Shown here: in pieces, positions 34,008-42,442 of the stretch
How positions within the stretch are numbered: position 1 is the stretch's first letter
Layout: each line of letters opens with the position of its first letter
Assembly: GCF_013155335.1 (NCBI RefSeq)
Contig: NZ_JABJQZ010000008.1
Coordinates: 434,001 to 498,000, forward strand
Source of the DNA: Nocardioides sp. zg-1230
GTDB lineage: Bacteria > Actinomycetota > Actinomycetes > Propionibacteriales > Nocardioidaceae
Reading direction: 5' to 3'
DNA length: 64,000 bases
The notes under the pieces: model-generated
Seen by the model: the letters and a program-made list of their open reading frames with translations, nothing else
Told to the model about the DNA's origin: nothing
Databases searched by the model: none
Translations under genes and position numbers: made by a program

Positions 34008-34528
34008 GGAGCAATCTTCTCCCGGATCGCCACGAGGCGCTCGGCCAGGGGCGTCCGGGAGGGTGAGACCGGTCCGCGGGCGGCACGGTCGTCGGTGGCG
34101 GCCGGGCTCGCGGGGACGGTCGGCCGGCTCAGGTCGGTGACCGGTGGGCGCGGCTCGACGCGAGGAGTGCCCGCCACGCCGAGGGCGAGCACGCCCACGA
34201 CGCAGGCGCTCGCCGCACCGCCGCCGATGGCGACGAGGCCGCGGCGGGGGCGGTGGCGCGACGTCGGGAACTGCGGCGCGACCAGGCCGTGGCCCGAGCC
34301 GGACTGCATCGCCGAGCACCGACCGACGAGCGCGGACTTGAAGTCGCGGGAGGGCTGGCCGGGTCCGAACGACAGCTGGGCGAGCTGGGTCTTGACCCAC
34401 CCCTCCTGCTCGACGAGGTCACGGCAGGAGTGGCAGGAGTGCACGTGGTTCCAGCAGCGCTCCTCCTCCTCCGGCGCGAGGCGACCGTCGAGGAGTGCGC
34501 TGACCCGGGATCCGAGGTGGCTCATCAC
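34004..34528 (-). CDS. rseA: ZAS-type anti-sigma factor, RseA-like
   Basis: A 174-residue anti-sigma factor. Near the N-terminus is the zinc-binding HxxxCxxC motif as HVHSCHSC, followed by the helical sigma-binding region; a hydrophobic segment GLVAIGGGAASACVVGVLALGVAG (about residues 92-115) may cross the membrane, and the C-terminus is a Pro/Arg/Thr-rich tail. GTG at 34528 or ATG at 34525 both overlap the sigE stop. In mycobacterial RseA phosphorylation and ClpC1P2 proteolysis release SigE; the N-terminal Cys pair could also respond to redox. Confidence 0.9.
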   Translation of the reverse strand: MMSHLGSRVSALLDGRLAPEEEERCWNHVHSCHSCRDLVEQEGWVKTQLAQLSFGPGQPSRDFKSALVGRCSAMQSGSGHGLVAPQFPTSRHRPRRGLVAIGGGAASACVVGVLALGVAGTPRVEPRPPVTDLSRPTVPASPAATDDRAARGPVSPSRTPLAERLVAIREKIAP

Positions 34529-35124
34529 GACACCGGCCCACGGGTCCGGGGGGCGCGGGGGCCCGAGTAGCGCGAGCGTCCCGCGGCCGGCTCACGGTGG
34601 GCGAGGGCCTTGCGGAGCATCGTGCGACCCCGGTGGATGCGCGAGCGCACGGTGCCGAGCTTGGCGTCCATGATCTCGGCGATCTCCTCGTAGCTGAGCC
34701 CCTCCACGTCGCACAGCACCACCGCCGCACGGAAGTCCGGCGGGAGGGTCGCGAGGGCGGTCTCGATGTCGTCGTCGAAGGTCCGGTCGGCCACGGCGAG
34801 CTCGGGTGCCGGGGCGGGGCTGGTCAGCCGGGCGGCCCGCTCGTCGGACAGCTGGTCGAAGCGGATCCGCTGCTTGCGGCGGGCCCCGTCGAGGAAGAGG
34901 TTGGTGGTGATGCGGTGCAGCCACCCCTCGAAGGTGCCGGGGGTGTAGCCGTCCAGCGAGCGGAAGACCCGGACGAAGACCTCCTGGGTGAGGTCCTCGG
35001 CGTCGGGACGGTTGCCCGTCAACCGGTAGGCAAGCCGGAACACGCGGTCGGAGTGCTGCTCCACGACCTCGTCCCACGTGGGCACGTCGACGGCATCCGG
35101 CGTGGCATCGACCTGATCACCCAC
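34525..35124 (-). CDS. sigE: ECF RNA polymerase sigma factor, SigE-like
   Basis: An extracytoplasmic-function sigma factor of 199 residues. Region 2 is seen in VFRLAYRLTGNRPDAEDLTQEVFVRVFRSL and region 4 in LPPDFRAAVVLCDVEGLSYEEIAEIMDAKLGTVRSRIHRGR. The GTG at 35124 has AGGGAG five bases upstream and is preferred; the frame stays open to a TTG at 35235, which a longer SigE form could use, as Mycobacterium also makes alternative SigE starts. Upstream lies an ECF-type promoter (GGGAAC-17-CGTTGG) expected to be read by this same sigma factor. The neighbourhood of divergent O-methyltransferase, rseA and htrA matches the mycobacterial sigE locus. Confidence 0.95.
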   Translation of the reverse strand: MGDQVDATPDAVDVPTWDEVVEQHSDRVFRLAYRLTGNRPDAEDLTQEVFVRVFRSLDGYTPGTFEGWLHRITTNLFLDGARRKQRIRFDQLSDERAARLTSPAPAPELAVADRTFDDDIETALATLPPDFRAAVVLCDVEGLSYEEIAEIMDAKLGTVRSRIHRGRTMLRKALAHREPAAGRSRYSGPRAPRTRGPVS

Positions 35125-35259
35125 GGGCGCTCCCTGGCTCGTCTTCCTCGACCGCAGCTGCAACGGTTCGATGTCCTTCCTGACGGTAGGCACCCCGCCT
35201 GAGAGTTCCCTGTGAACACCATGCGGTCCGGCCAAGAACTCCTGACCGGGTCACCGCCT

Positions 35260-35288
35260 CCAACGAGCGAGAGACCCCGTGTGTTCCC
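35260..35288 (-). promoter_or_regulatory. ECF (SigE-type) autoregulatory promoter upstream of sigE
   Basis: On the minus strand GGGAAC (35288-35283) and CGTTGG (35265-35260) are separated by 17 bases, the form read by mycobacterial SigE/SigH-type sigma factors. Transcription would begin near 35252, about 130 bases before the preferred sigE start. A second, less well spaced GGGAAC lies further downstream near 35210. Confidence 0.65.
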
Positions 35289-35314
35289 GACCACGTCGCA
35301 CGGCTGCTGCGCGA

Positions 35315-35320
35315 TAGAGT
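35315..35320 (+). promoter_or_regulatory. -10 box of leaderless O-methyltransferase gene
   Basis: TAGAGT followed by six bases and the GTG at 35327; the divergent sigE promoter lies 27 bases upstream. Confidence 0.6.
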
Positions 35321-35326
35321 CGCCGC

Positions 35327-35986
35327 GTGCCGACCCACACCCCGCCGATCAAGCCCGCGAGCTGGTCCTACGCCGAGACGTTCGTTGCCGAGGACGAGCT
35401 CCTGGCCGCTGCCCGCAGCCGCGCCGAGGAGGTGGGCGTGGCCCCCGTCGGTCCCGGCGTCGGCGCGGCCCTGCGCTTCCTCGCGTCCGTGCTCGACGCC
35501 CGGGCGGTCGTCGAGGTCGGCACCGGCACCGGTGTCTCCGGCCTGTGGCTGCTGCGCGGCATGCGCGCCGACGGCGTGCTCACGACCGTCGACATCGAGG
35601 CCGAGCACCAGCGCCTGGCCAAGGAGACCTTCACCGAGGCCGGGATCCCGGGCAACCGGGCGCGCACCATCGCCGGCGCCGGTCTCGACGTGCTGCCCCG
35701 CCTCACCGACGGCCACTACGACCTCGTGTTCTGCGACGGCGACAAGCGCGAGTACGCCGCGTACCTCAAGGAGGCGCTCCGCCTGCTGCGCCCGGGCGGG
35801 ATCGTGGCGTTCGACAACGCGCTGTGGCACGACCGGGTCGCCGACCCGGCGCAGCGCGACGAGGAGACCGTCACCATCCGCGACCTCGGCCGGACCATCC
35901 TCGAGCACGAGGCGCTGGTGCCCGTGCTGCTGCCCGTCGGCGACGGCCTGCTGGCGGCGAAGAAGGAGTGGGCCCCCGAGGCCTGA
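35327..35986 (+). CDS. SAM-dependent O-methyltransferase (family 3)
   Basis: A 219-residue class I methyltransferase of the caffeoyl-CoA/catechol O-methyltransferase-like family. The SAM loop is VVEVGTGTGVSGLWLL, followed by the acidic ribose binder in VDIEAEHQ, the metal/SAM region VFCDGDKREYAAYLKEAL, and FDNALWHDRV, the last two giving the divalent-metal ligands. Its place divergent from sigE is the same as Rv1220c in Mycobacterium tuberculosis. Substrate is unknown. The GTG start follows a -10 box by six bases. Confidence 0.9.
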   Translation: MPTHTPPIKPASWSYAETFVAEDELLAAARSRAEEVGVAPVGPGVGAALRFLASVLDARAVVEVGTGTGVSGLWLLRGMRADGVLTTVDIEAEHQRLAKETFTEAGIPGNRARTIAGAGLDVLPRLTDGHYDLVFCDGDKREYAAYLKEALRLLRPGGIVAFDNALWHDRVADPAQRDEETVTIRDLGRTILEHEALVPVLLPVGDGLLAAKKEWAPEA

Positions 35987-36019
35987 CCGCTGCGGACCAT
36001 GGCTGGCCCCGAGGCTGGT

Positions 36020-36358
36020 TCAGAGGCGCGGGGCGGCCGTGAACCCGTCCCAGCCCTCGGCGACGGCGACGACGTCGCACGCCTCGATGAGCACCGGCGC
36101 GCTGCCGATGATCCGGGAGCCGGGCGCCTCTGCGGCGCCCTCGGTGAAGGTGCGCTGGAACTCCTCGCGTGCCTCGCTGGTCGCGAAGACATAGCAGCCC
36201 TCGAACCACTCGCCCGGCACCTGGCGCCACGTCTTGAAGCGCAGCCCGGCCATCCCGGTGAACCGGGCGTGCGAGGTCTCGGCGACGTAGGCCGCCAGCT
36301 GCTCCTCCACACCCGCGGGCGCGTCGGCGAGCGACCAGCGGACGGTGAGACCGAGCAT
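36020..36358 (-). CDS. YdhR/antibiotic-biosynthesis-monooxygenase-like small protein
   Basis: A 112-residue protein resembling the dimeric alpha/beta-barrel monooxygenase-like YdhR family: MLGLTVRWSLADAPAG start, MAGLRFKTWRQVPGEWFEGCYVFATSEARE centre, RIIGSAPVLIEACDVVAVAEG end. The ATG shares a base with the pepA stop (TGATG), so it is translationally coupled to the peptidase. Probably cofactor-free or haem-binding; function not known. Confidence 0.7.
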   Translation of the reverse strand: MLGLTVRWSLADAPAGVEEQLAAYVAETSHARFTGMAGLRFKTWRQVPGEWFEGCYVFATSEAREEFQRTFTEGAAEAPGSRIIGSAPVLIEACDVVAVAEGWDGFTAAPRL

Positions 36359-37914
36359 CAGGCGATCCCGGCCAGCGGGTCGTCCGAGCCCAGCCAGGTC
36401 AGGAGCAGGCGCGGGCCCCAGCCGCTCGGCCCGGCCGTCCACTCGTAGCGGTCGGCGGGCGACTCCGCGGCCGAGGCGAAGTCGATGTGGGCCCACGGCA
36501 CCTCTCCCGCGAAGTGCTGCAGGAACAGCGCGGCCGTGATCGCGCCGGCGCCGCCCGCGGCGTTGTCGCCGTCGGCGATGCGGGAGTCGACCTTGTCCTC
36601 GTAGTCGGCGACCAGCGGCATCCGCCAGGTGGTCTCCCCCGACGCGGTCGCCGCGGCGCCGACGTGGTCGGCGAGACCCTCGTGGTTGGCGAAGTAGCCG
36701 CCGGTCCACTGGCCGAGCGACACCTTCATCGCGCCGGTCAGCGTGGCTATGTCGACCAGCGCGGCGGGGGCGAGCTCCTTGACGGCGTACGCCATCGCGT
36801 CGGCCAGGACGAGGCGGCCCTCGGCGTCGGTGTTGTTGACCTCGGAGGTGCGACCCCCGAAGTGCGTGATGACGTCGCCGGGACGCATCGCGGAGCCACT
36901 GACGGCGTTCTCCGCGGCGGGCACCAGGCCGACCACGCGGACCGGGCAGTCGACGTCGCGGAGCGCGGCCATCGTCGCGATGACGGCGCCGCCTCCGCTC
37001 ATGTCGCGCTTCATCGTCAGCATGCCCTCGCTGGGCTTGATGTCGAGTCCACCGGTGTCGAAGGTGATGCCCTTGCCGACGAGCACCACGGTGGGCATGC
37101 GCTTGGTGGCCCCGCGCGGGGTGTAGTCCATGCGGATGAGGCGGGGCTCGTTGACCGAGCCGCCACCGACGGCGCGGATGCCGCCGAAGCCCTCGGCCTC
37201 CAGCCGGGCGTCGTCCCAGACCTGCACGTCCAGACCGGCGGCCTCGCCGACCTCGACGGCCTGCTGGGCCAGCCACGCGGGCGTCTTGAGGTTGGCCGGG
37301 ACCGTGGCCAGGGTGCGCGAGCGCCAGCCGGCACCGCCGAGTGCGATCGCGCGTGCGAGCTCGTCGTCGGCCCCGTCGTCGTCGACGCCGGCCAGCACGA
37401 TCCGGGCCACCGGGCGCTCCTTCGGGCCGGTGGAGCGCCAGTGGAAGGCGAAGGAGCCCAGCATCGCCCCCACGACGACGGCACCGAGGCCCTCGACGGG
37501 AGCGATCGCCGCCAGCGACGTGGCGAGGCTGGCGCGGTCCTTGGTCGCACGGGCGAGGGTGGCCCCGGCACGGCGCAGGTCGGTGGTGGTCGCCTCACCC
37601 ACGCCGACCAGGAGCACCAGGCCGGGTCCGTCGGCCGCGCCGTCGGAGCTGGTCCCGGAGGTGGTCCGACCCGCCACCGGGACCGTCGTGAGCTCCCCCG
37701 TGCGGCCGGTCGCCCGCGACGCCTCGAGCGCGGCGAGGAGGTCGACGCCGAGGGCCTCACCGGCCTCGTCGGCACCTGGTCCGAGGATCGGTCCGTCCTC
37801 ACCCGGGAGGACCGGGAACGCCCAGACCTCCGCACCGCCGATCTGGTGCGGCAACGCGGGGCTCAGGGCGAACCCGGGCGGAGAGACCTGGGGCGGCAGC
37901 GGGGTGATGGGCAC
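36358..37914 (-). CDS. pepA: Leucyl aminopeptidase (M17 family)
   Basis: Cytosolic hexameric metallo-aminopeptidase of 518 residues that releases N-terminal amino acids during peptide turnover. The C-terminal catalytic domain holds GKGITFDTGGLDIKP (metal and catalytic Lys region), KRDMSGGGAVIATMAAL and the family signature NTDAEGRL, followed by DIATLTGA. The N-terminal half is the variable M17 domain. The start is GTG two bases after the DUF3117 stop, so DUF3117, pepA and the YdhR-like gene form one unit. Confidence 0.96.
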   Translation of the reverse strand: MPITPLPPQVSPPGFALSPALPHQIGGAEVWAFPVLPGEDGPILGPGADEAGEALGVDLLAALEASRATGRTGELTTVPVAGRTTSGTSSDGAADGPGLVLLVGVGEATTTDLRRAGATLARATKDRASLATSLAAIAPVEGLGAVVVGAMLGSFAFHWRSTGPKERPVARIVLAGVDDDGADDELARAIALGGAGWRSRTLATVPANLKTPAWLAQQAVEVGEAAGLDVQVWDDARLEAEGFGGIRAVGGGSVNEPRLIRMDYTPRGATKRMPTVVLVGKGITFDTGGLDIKPSEGMLTMKRDMSGGGAVIATMAALRDVDCPVRVVGLVPAAENAVSGSAMRPGDVITHFGGRTSEVNNTDAEGRLVLADAMAYAVKELAPAALVDIATLTGAMKVSLGQWTGGYFANHEGLADHVGAAATASGETTWRMPLVADYEDKVDSRIADGDNAAGGAGAITAALFLQHFAGEVPWAHIDFASAAESPADRYEWTAGPSGWGPRLLLTWLGSDDPLAGIA

Positions 37915-37916
37915 GA

Positions 37917-38084
37917 TCAGCCGACGACGCCCTTGAGGGCATCACCGAGAGCCGTGGCCTCGTCGGCGTTGAGCTCGACCACCAGCCGTCCACCGCCCTC
38001 GAGCGGGACGCGCATGACGATGCCGCGCCCTTCCTTGGTGACCTCGAGCGGTCCGTCGCCCGTGCGGGGCTTCATGGCGGCCAT
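37917..38084 (-). CDS. DUF3117 family protein
   Basis: A 55-residue protein, exactly the usual size of DUF3117, starting MAAMKPRTGDGPLEVTKEG and ending ALGDALKGVVG. AGGG lies 8 bases before this ATG; an in-frame ATG at 38111 would add nine acidic residues. The family is highly conserved and restricted to actinobacteria, has an Arg/Gly/Lys-rich beta-strand core (GIVMRVPLEGGGRLVVEL) and no assigned function. It begins the pepA operon here. Confidence 0.9.
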   Translation of the reverse strand: MAAMKPRTGDGPLEVTKEGRGIVMRVPLEGGGRLVVELNADEATALGDALKGVVG

Positions 38085-38263
38085 CGGCGCACCCTCTTCC
38101 TGTTCAGCCATCACTGGATGTGGCTCTTCACATGCGAAACGAGGCGGCTGAGTCGTGCTGGCCACCTCGATCGGCGTCGTACGACGTCCATTATCCCCCA
38201 TGACCCGCGTGATCGGCACCACAGGGCGAACGACACCCGATGTTCGTCGGGCAGACTGCCGCC

Positions 38264-39064
38264 ATGACGACCTCCGAGGCCCCCGTCCTGCTCCACGTCC
38301 AGGACGGCATCGCGACCATCACGCTCAACCGCCCCGACGCCATGAACGGTCTCGACGTCGCCACCAAGGACCTCCTGCTCGACACCGTCCACCGGGTCGC
38401 CGACGACGCAGAGGTGCGGTGCGTGGTGCTCACCGGGAGCGGCCGGGCCTTCTGCGTCGGCCAGGACCTCAAGGAGCACCTCGCGGGACTCAAGGGTGAG
38501 GCGGACGTGCCCCTCTCCGAGACCGTCGAGAAGCACTACAACCCCATCGTGCTGGCCCTCGCGACCATGCCGAAGCCGGTCGTCGCGGCGGTCAACGGCG
38601 TCGCGGCCGGTGCGGGGGCGAGCCTCGCCTTCGCGGCCGACTTCCGGATCGTCGTCGACTCCGCCGGCTTCAACACCTCCTTCGCGGGCGTCGCGCTGTC
38701 GTGCGACACCGGGTCGAGCTGGACGCTCCCCCGCCTCGTCGGCCGCGCGAAAGCGATGGAGCTGCTCTACTTCCCGCGCACCGTGACCGCCCAGGAGGCC
38801 CTCGAGCTGGGCCTGGCCAACCAGGTCGTCACCGCCGACGAGCTCGCACCGGCCGTGGGCGAGCTCGCCGCCCGGCTGGCGGCGGGACCGACCGTGGCCT
38901 TCGGCTCCATCCGGCAGGCGGTGGCGTACGCCGCTGCGCACCCGCTCGAGGAGTCGCTGGCCTTCGAGGCCGACAAGATGGCGCTCACCGGCGGCACCGA
39001 GGACCACCTCGCGGCCGTGGACGCGTTCATGGCCAAGGAGAAGCCGACCTTCCACGGACGCTGA
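38264..39064 (+). CDS. Enoyl-CoA hydratase/isomerase family protein
   Basis: Crotonase-fold protein of 266 residues. It has the N-terminal ITLNRPDAMNGLD, the first oxyanion loop region GRAFCVGQDLKEH, the second oxyanion block VNGVAAGAGASLAFAADFRI and the C-terminal EALELGLANQVV. The position of the catalytic Glu of classic hydratases is occupied by Asp/Thr-type residues (CDTGSSWTLPRLVG), so it may be a 1,2-epoxyphenylacetyl-CoA isomerase-like or other crotonase rather than a beta-oxidation hydratase. It stands alone: the genes on both sides run in the opposite direction. Upstream region holds CAGACT six bases before the ATG as a weak -10 candidate. Confidence 0.88.
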   Translation: MTTSEAPVLLHVQDGIATITLNRPDAMNGLDVATKDLLLDTVHRVADDAEVRCVVLTGSGRAFCVGQDLKEHLAGLKGEADVPLSETVEKHYNPIVLALATMPKPVVAAVNGVAAGAGASLAFAADFRIVVDSAGFNTSFAGVALSCDTGSSWTLPRLVGRAKAMELLYFPRTVTAQEALELGLANQVVTADELAPAVGELAARLAAGPTVAFGSIRQAVAYAAAHPLEESLAFEADKMALTGGTEDHLAAVDAFMAKEKPTFHGR

Positions 39065-39095
39065 ACGGGGGCCGCTGAACCTCGGCCGTCGACCC

Positions 39096-39863
39096 TCAGC
39101 CGCGGCGCGTGCGGTGGGCGCCGATCGCGCCGAGCAGCTGACGCGGCGCCTGGACGGCCATCCGGTGGCGTGAGGGGCGGCTGCCGTACTCGACGGTGAG
39201 CGCCGACCCGCGGAAGCGGTGGTTGAACCACATCGTCATGGTGCCGTGGCAGAGCCCGCCGCAGTCGAGGGTCGTGCGTGGCAGCCGCAGCGACCGCGCC
39301 AGTCGTCGCGCGAAGCCGGGGTCCTTGGTGTCGGTGTCGACGCCGTGCAGCGGCTGGTGGAAGCTGACCACGCGGCGCGGGTCGACCTCCTCCAGGAAGG
39401 TCATCACGGCCCGCGTCTCTGGCTCGCTCGCCGGGCGGGGGCCCGACTCGTAGCTGCCGTCGAGGTCCTTCCAGCGGTGCGGGAAGTTGCGATTGAGGTC
39501 CACCCCGCGGGCGTTGCGCCGGGTGCCGCGGGCCAGCCCGTCGGGGTTGTAGGTCGGCACCACCCACAGGTCGACGCCCCGGACCGGTCGCCCGTCACGC
39601 AGCGTCTCCAGGATGCGGCGGGTGTGCGGCTCGTCGCCGTGCATCGTGGAGACGAGCACGATCCGCCGCTTGCCCGGCTCACCGAGCCGCCACGCCCGGA
39701 TCGGTCGTCCCTTCACCGAGTGGCCGATCGTGCGGACCTCGACGACGGCCGGGCGGGCGTCGTCCCCGGCCTGGACTGCCACTGCCTGCGCCGGCAGGGC
39801 GAGTCCGGCGACGGTCACCACCAGCGCGACGGCGTACGCCGACCGGGTGCGCAGCACCGCCAT
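39096..39863 (-). CDS. Secreted M14-family zinc carboxypeptidase/murein peptide amidase-like
   Basis: A 255-residue exported enzyme with a signal peptide (hydrophobic 9-27, AQA cleavage). Zinc ligands appear as HGDE (His and Glu, STMHGDEPH) and a later His in VVSFHQPLHGV, with NPDGLARGTRRNARGVDLNRNFP, the substrate-Arg region of M14, and a Glu near LTVEYGSRPS as the general base. This short form resembles MpaA-type peptidases that trim cell-wall peptides. It is coupled to the upstream membrane protein (TGATG). Confidence 0.85.
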   Translation of the reverse strand: MAVLRTRSAYAVALVVTVAGLALPAQAVAVQAGDDARPAVVEVRTIGHSVKGRPIRAWRLGEPGKRRIVLVSTMHGDEPHTRRILETLRDGRPVRGVDLWVVPTYNPDGLARGTRRNARGVDLNRNFPHRWKDLDGSYESGPRPASEPETRAVMTFLEEVDPRRVVSFHQPLHGVDTDTKDPGFARRLARSLRLPRTTLDCGGLCHGTMTMWFNHRFRGSALTVEYGSRPSRHRMAVQAPRQLLGAIGAHRTRRG

Positions 39864-40285
39864 CACACGGCCGCCGAGAGGTAGGCGTAGGTGAAGACCA
39901 GGACGCCGACCACCATGCCGAGGTGGGCCAGCAGGGACAGCCCCGGGCCGTCGCTCCACGAGTCGCCGGCCGCCTCGGGCGCGTGGCGACCCCTGGACGG
40001 GAGCCACCGCGCGAGGATCAGCAGCCCGCAGATCGCGGTCACCCACCAGAACGCGATCGCGAGGATCCCGACGAAGGGACCCCCGATGAAGGAGTCCTCC
40101 GGGGCGACCAGCACGCCCAGCCACAGGACGAGCGCGACCACGCCGGACACGAAGTGCGTGAGCGGCACGCGACTGCTGATGGAGAAGCGGCCCGCCGCTG
40201 CCTCCCCCCGGAGGCGCAACCGGGTCAGCACGATCGCCACGGCAGCCAGGGCCGTGAGGATCCAGACGACGATCGGGAACGACAT
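39863..40285 (-). CDS. Four-span membrane protein of unknown function
   Basis: A 140-residue protein with four hydrophobic helices (IVVWILTALAAVAIVL; FVSGVVALVLWLGVLVA; GPFVGILAIAFWWVTAICGLLIL; SLLAHLGMVVGVLVFTYAYLS). The region between helices 3 and 4 is hydrophilic. I do not recognise a named family. It is co-translated with the M14 peptidase downstream and sits 16 bases before a convergent-free operon end of the DivIVA-domain gene on the same strand. Confidence 0.7.
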   Translation of the reverse strand: MSFPIVVWILTALAAVAIVLTRLRLRGEAAAGRFSISSRVPLTHFVSGVVALVLWLGVLVAPEDSFIGGPFVGILAIAFWWVTAICGLLILARWLPSRGRHAPEAAGDSWSDGPGLSLLAHLGMVVGVLVFTYAYLSAAV

Positions 40286-40301
40286 GACCGGGCAGTCTGC
40301 C

Positions 40302-40601
40302 CTAGACGCGAGGCGGCTCGCCAGACGAGGCGGAGCCGTCCGGGCCGGGGCCCGGCTCGTCCTCGAGCTCGCTCGCCAGCCGGGCGAGCAGGGCGTCGAC
40401 CTCGGACATCCGGTAGCCGCGCAGCGCGAGCGGGAACCGCACCCGGCGCAGGTCCTCGGCCCCGATCGGTCGGTCGTCGGGCAGCGCGAGGTCGGGGCGG
40501 TCGTCGTACGCGGGAGGCATGGAGCCGCCCTTGCCGGAGGCCACCACCGCCACCCCGCCCATGGCCAGGACGACGAGGACCGCGAAGAACCACGTCATCA
40601 T
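40302..40601 (-). CDS. DivIVA-domain membrane-anchored small protein
   Basis: A 99-residue protein: an N-terminal transmembrane helix (TWFFAVLVVLAMGGVAVVAS) and a short DivIVA-like segment RFPLALRGYRMSEVDALLARLASEL, as in actinobacterial proteins carrying only the first DivIVA motif. Its ATG overlaps the stop of the LOG-family gene (ATGA) with GGAG eight bases upstream; a second ATG follows at once. The motif suggests attachment to curved membranes or to the pole, but no partner is visible. Confidence 0.78.
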   Translation of the reverse strand: MMTWFFAVLVVLAMGGVAVVASGKGGSMPPAYDDRPDLALPDDRPIGAEDLRRVRFPLALRGYRMSEVDALLARLASELEDEPGPGPDGSASSGEPPRV

Positions 40602-41380
40602 TCGGGCCGCTCCGGCTCGGGGGTGGGCCAGCGGTCCTCGCGGGCGGCCACCATCAGTGACACCGCCTCGTCCACGTCGTCGGTGAGCACCATCATGTCG
40701 AGGTCGCCGGGGTTGATCTTCCCCTCGGCCAGCACCGTCTCGCGCAGCCAGCCGACGAGGCCCGACCAGTAGGACGTGCCGATCAGCACGATGGGGAACG
40801 ACGTCACCTTGCGCGTCTGCACGAGGGTGAGCGCCTCGAAGAGCTCGTCGAGGGTGCCGAGGCCGCCGGGCAGGACGACGAAGCCCTGGGAGTACTTGAC
40901 GAACATCGTCTTGCGGGCGAAGAAGTAGCGGAAGTTGATGCCCTTGTCGACCCACTGGTTGAGGCCGGACTCGAACGGCAGCTCGATCCCGAGCCCCACG
41001 CTGGCTCCCCCGGCCTCGCAGGCACCCTTGTTGGCGGCCTCCATCGCGCCGGGTCCGCCGCCGGTGATGACGGCGAAGCCGGCCTCCACCAGCTTGCGGC
41101 CCACCTCCTCGCCGATCGCGTAGAACGGGTGGTCGACCGGCGTGCGGGCCGAACCGAAGACGGCGATGGCAGGGCCGGTCTCGGCGAGCGCGCCGAAGCC
41201 CTCGACGAACTCGGCCTGGATCCGCAGCACGCGCCACGGGTCGGTGTGCACCCAGTCGGTCGCGCCGCGGGAGTCGAGCAGGCGCTGGTCGGTGGTGCTG
41301 CCCTCGTGGACCTGGCCGCGGCGCTCGATGACGGGACCCGCCACCCGGTCGCCGTGCCGGTCGGGGGCTCGGTCGTTCAT
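40598..41380 (-). CDS. LOG-family (TIGR00730) nucleotide phosphoribohydrolase-like protein
   Basis: Rossmann-type protein of 260 residues related to 'lysine decarboxylase' mis-named and LOG cytokinin-activating enzymes. It has AVFGSAR, GGGPGAMEAANKGA and the signature PGGLGTLDELFE. Members cleave nucleoside 5'-monophosphates to release the base. AGGAG is placed eight bases before the ATG at 41380, which overlaps the dapE stop by four bases. The dapE-LOG-DivIVA gene order is a common actinobacterial arrangement. Confidence 0.92.
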   Translation of the reverse strand: MNDRAPDRHGDRVAGPVIERRGQVHEGSTTDQRLLDSRGATDWVHTDPWRVLRIQAEFVEGFGALAETGPAIAVFGSARTPVDHPFYAIGEEVGRKLVEAGFAVITGGGPGAMEAANKGACEAGGASVGLGIELPFESGLNQWVDKGINFRYFFARKTMFVKYSQGFVVLPGGLGTLDELFEALTLVQTRKVTSFPIVLIGTSYWSGLVGWLRETVLAEGKINPGDLDMMVLTDDVDEAVSLMVAAREDRWPTPEPERPE

Positions 41381-42435
41381 GAGAGCCACTCCTTGAGGAT
41401 GCGCTCGCAGCGCGCGATGTGCTCGGTGGGCACGTGCTCGTCCTGCTTGTGCGCGAACATCGGGTCGCCGGGGCCGAAGTTGACCGCCGGGACGCCGAGC
41501 CGGGTGAACTGCGCGACGTCGGTCCAGCCGAACTTCGGCGCGGCCTCACCGCCCACCGAGTCGACGAACGCCTTGGCCGCGGGGCGGTCGAGGCCCGGCA
41601 TGGCACCGGCGGCCATGTCGGTGACCGTGACGTCGTAGCCCTCGAAGAAGTCGCGCACGAAGGCCTCGGCGTCGGCCTCGCTCCGGTCGGGGGCGAAGCG
41701 GAAGTTGACCTCGACGACGCACTCGTCGGGGATCACGTTGCCGGCGACGCCGCCGCGGATGCCGGTGGCGTTGAGGCCCTCGTGGAAGGTGAGGCCGTCG
41801 ATCTCGGGCTGCCGCGCGACGTAGTCGTTGAGCCGGGCGAGCACGGGGCCGGCGAGGTGGATGGCGTTGACGCCCTTCCAGCTGCGCGCGCTGTGCGAGC
41901 GCTCGCCCGTGGTGCGGACGTCGACGCGCATGGTGCCCTGACAGCCCGCCTCGATCGCGGCGTTGCTCGGCTCCATGAGGATCGCGAAGTCGGCCTGCAG
42001 GAGGTCGGGGTCGCTCTCGGTCAGCTTGCGCAGGCCGTTGTGGACCGAGTCGACCTCCTCGGCCTCGTAGAAGATGAAGGTGAGGTCGCGGTTGGGTGAG
42101 GTGACGTCGGCGGCGAGCTTGAGCATCACCGCGTCCCCGCCCTTCATGTCGCAGCTGCCCAGGCCGTGCAGGACGCCGTCCTCGAGCCGCGAGGGCAGGT
42201 TGTCGTTGAGCGGCACGGTGTCGATGTGGCCGGCGATCACCACCCGCTCACCCAGGCCGAGGTCGGTGCGCGCCACGACCGTGTGCCCGCGGCGGGTCAC
42301 CGTCAGGTGCGGCAGTGCCGCGAGCGCCTCCTCGACCGCGTCGGCGATCTCCTGCTCCTGGTGGCTGACGGAGAAGACGTCGACGAGCTGCTGGGTCAGG
42401 GTGACGACGTCGGCGGACAGGTCGAGGTGGGCCAT
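41377..42435 (-). CDS. dapE: Succinyl-diaminopimelate desuccinylase
   Basis: M20 metallohydrolase of 352 residues acting in the succinylase branch of diaminopimelate/lysine synthesis. It has the first zinc ligand and Asp in AGHIDTVPL, GSCDMKGGDAVML, the catalytic Glu pair in FYEAEEVDS, the Glu ligand in LMEPSN, and the dimerisation insertion with GERSHSARSWKGVNAIH. C-terminal FGPGDPMFAHKQDEHV supplies the last His. The ATG at 42435 follows a TTGGAT -10-like box by seven bases. dapD and dapC lie about 8-10 kb away. Confidence 0.95.
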   Translation of the reverse strand: MAHLDLSADVVTLTQQLVDVFSVSHQEQEIADAVEEALAALPHLTVTRRGHTVVARTDLGLGERVVIAGHIDTVPLNDNLPSRLEDGVLHGLGSCDMKGGDAVMLKLAADVTSPNRDLTFIFYEAEEVDSVHNGLRKLTESDPDLLQADFAILMEPSNAAIEAGCQGTMRVDVRTTGERSHSARSWKGVNAIHLAGPVLARLNDYVARQPEIDGLTFHEGLNATGIRGGVAGNVIPDECVVEVNFRFAPDRSEADAEAFVRDFFEGYDVTVTDMAAGAMPGLDRPAAKAFVDSVGGEAAPKFGWTDVAQFTRLGVPAVNFGPGDPMFAHKQDEHVPTEHIARCERILKEWLS

Positions 42436-42442
42436 GGCTCCC

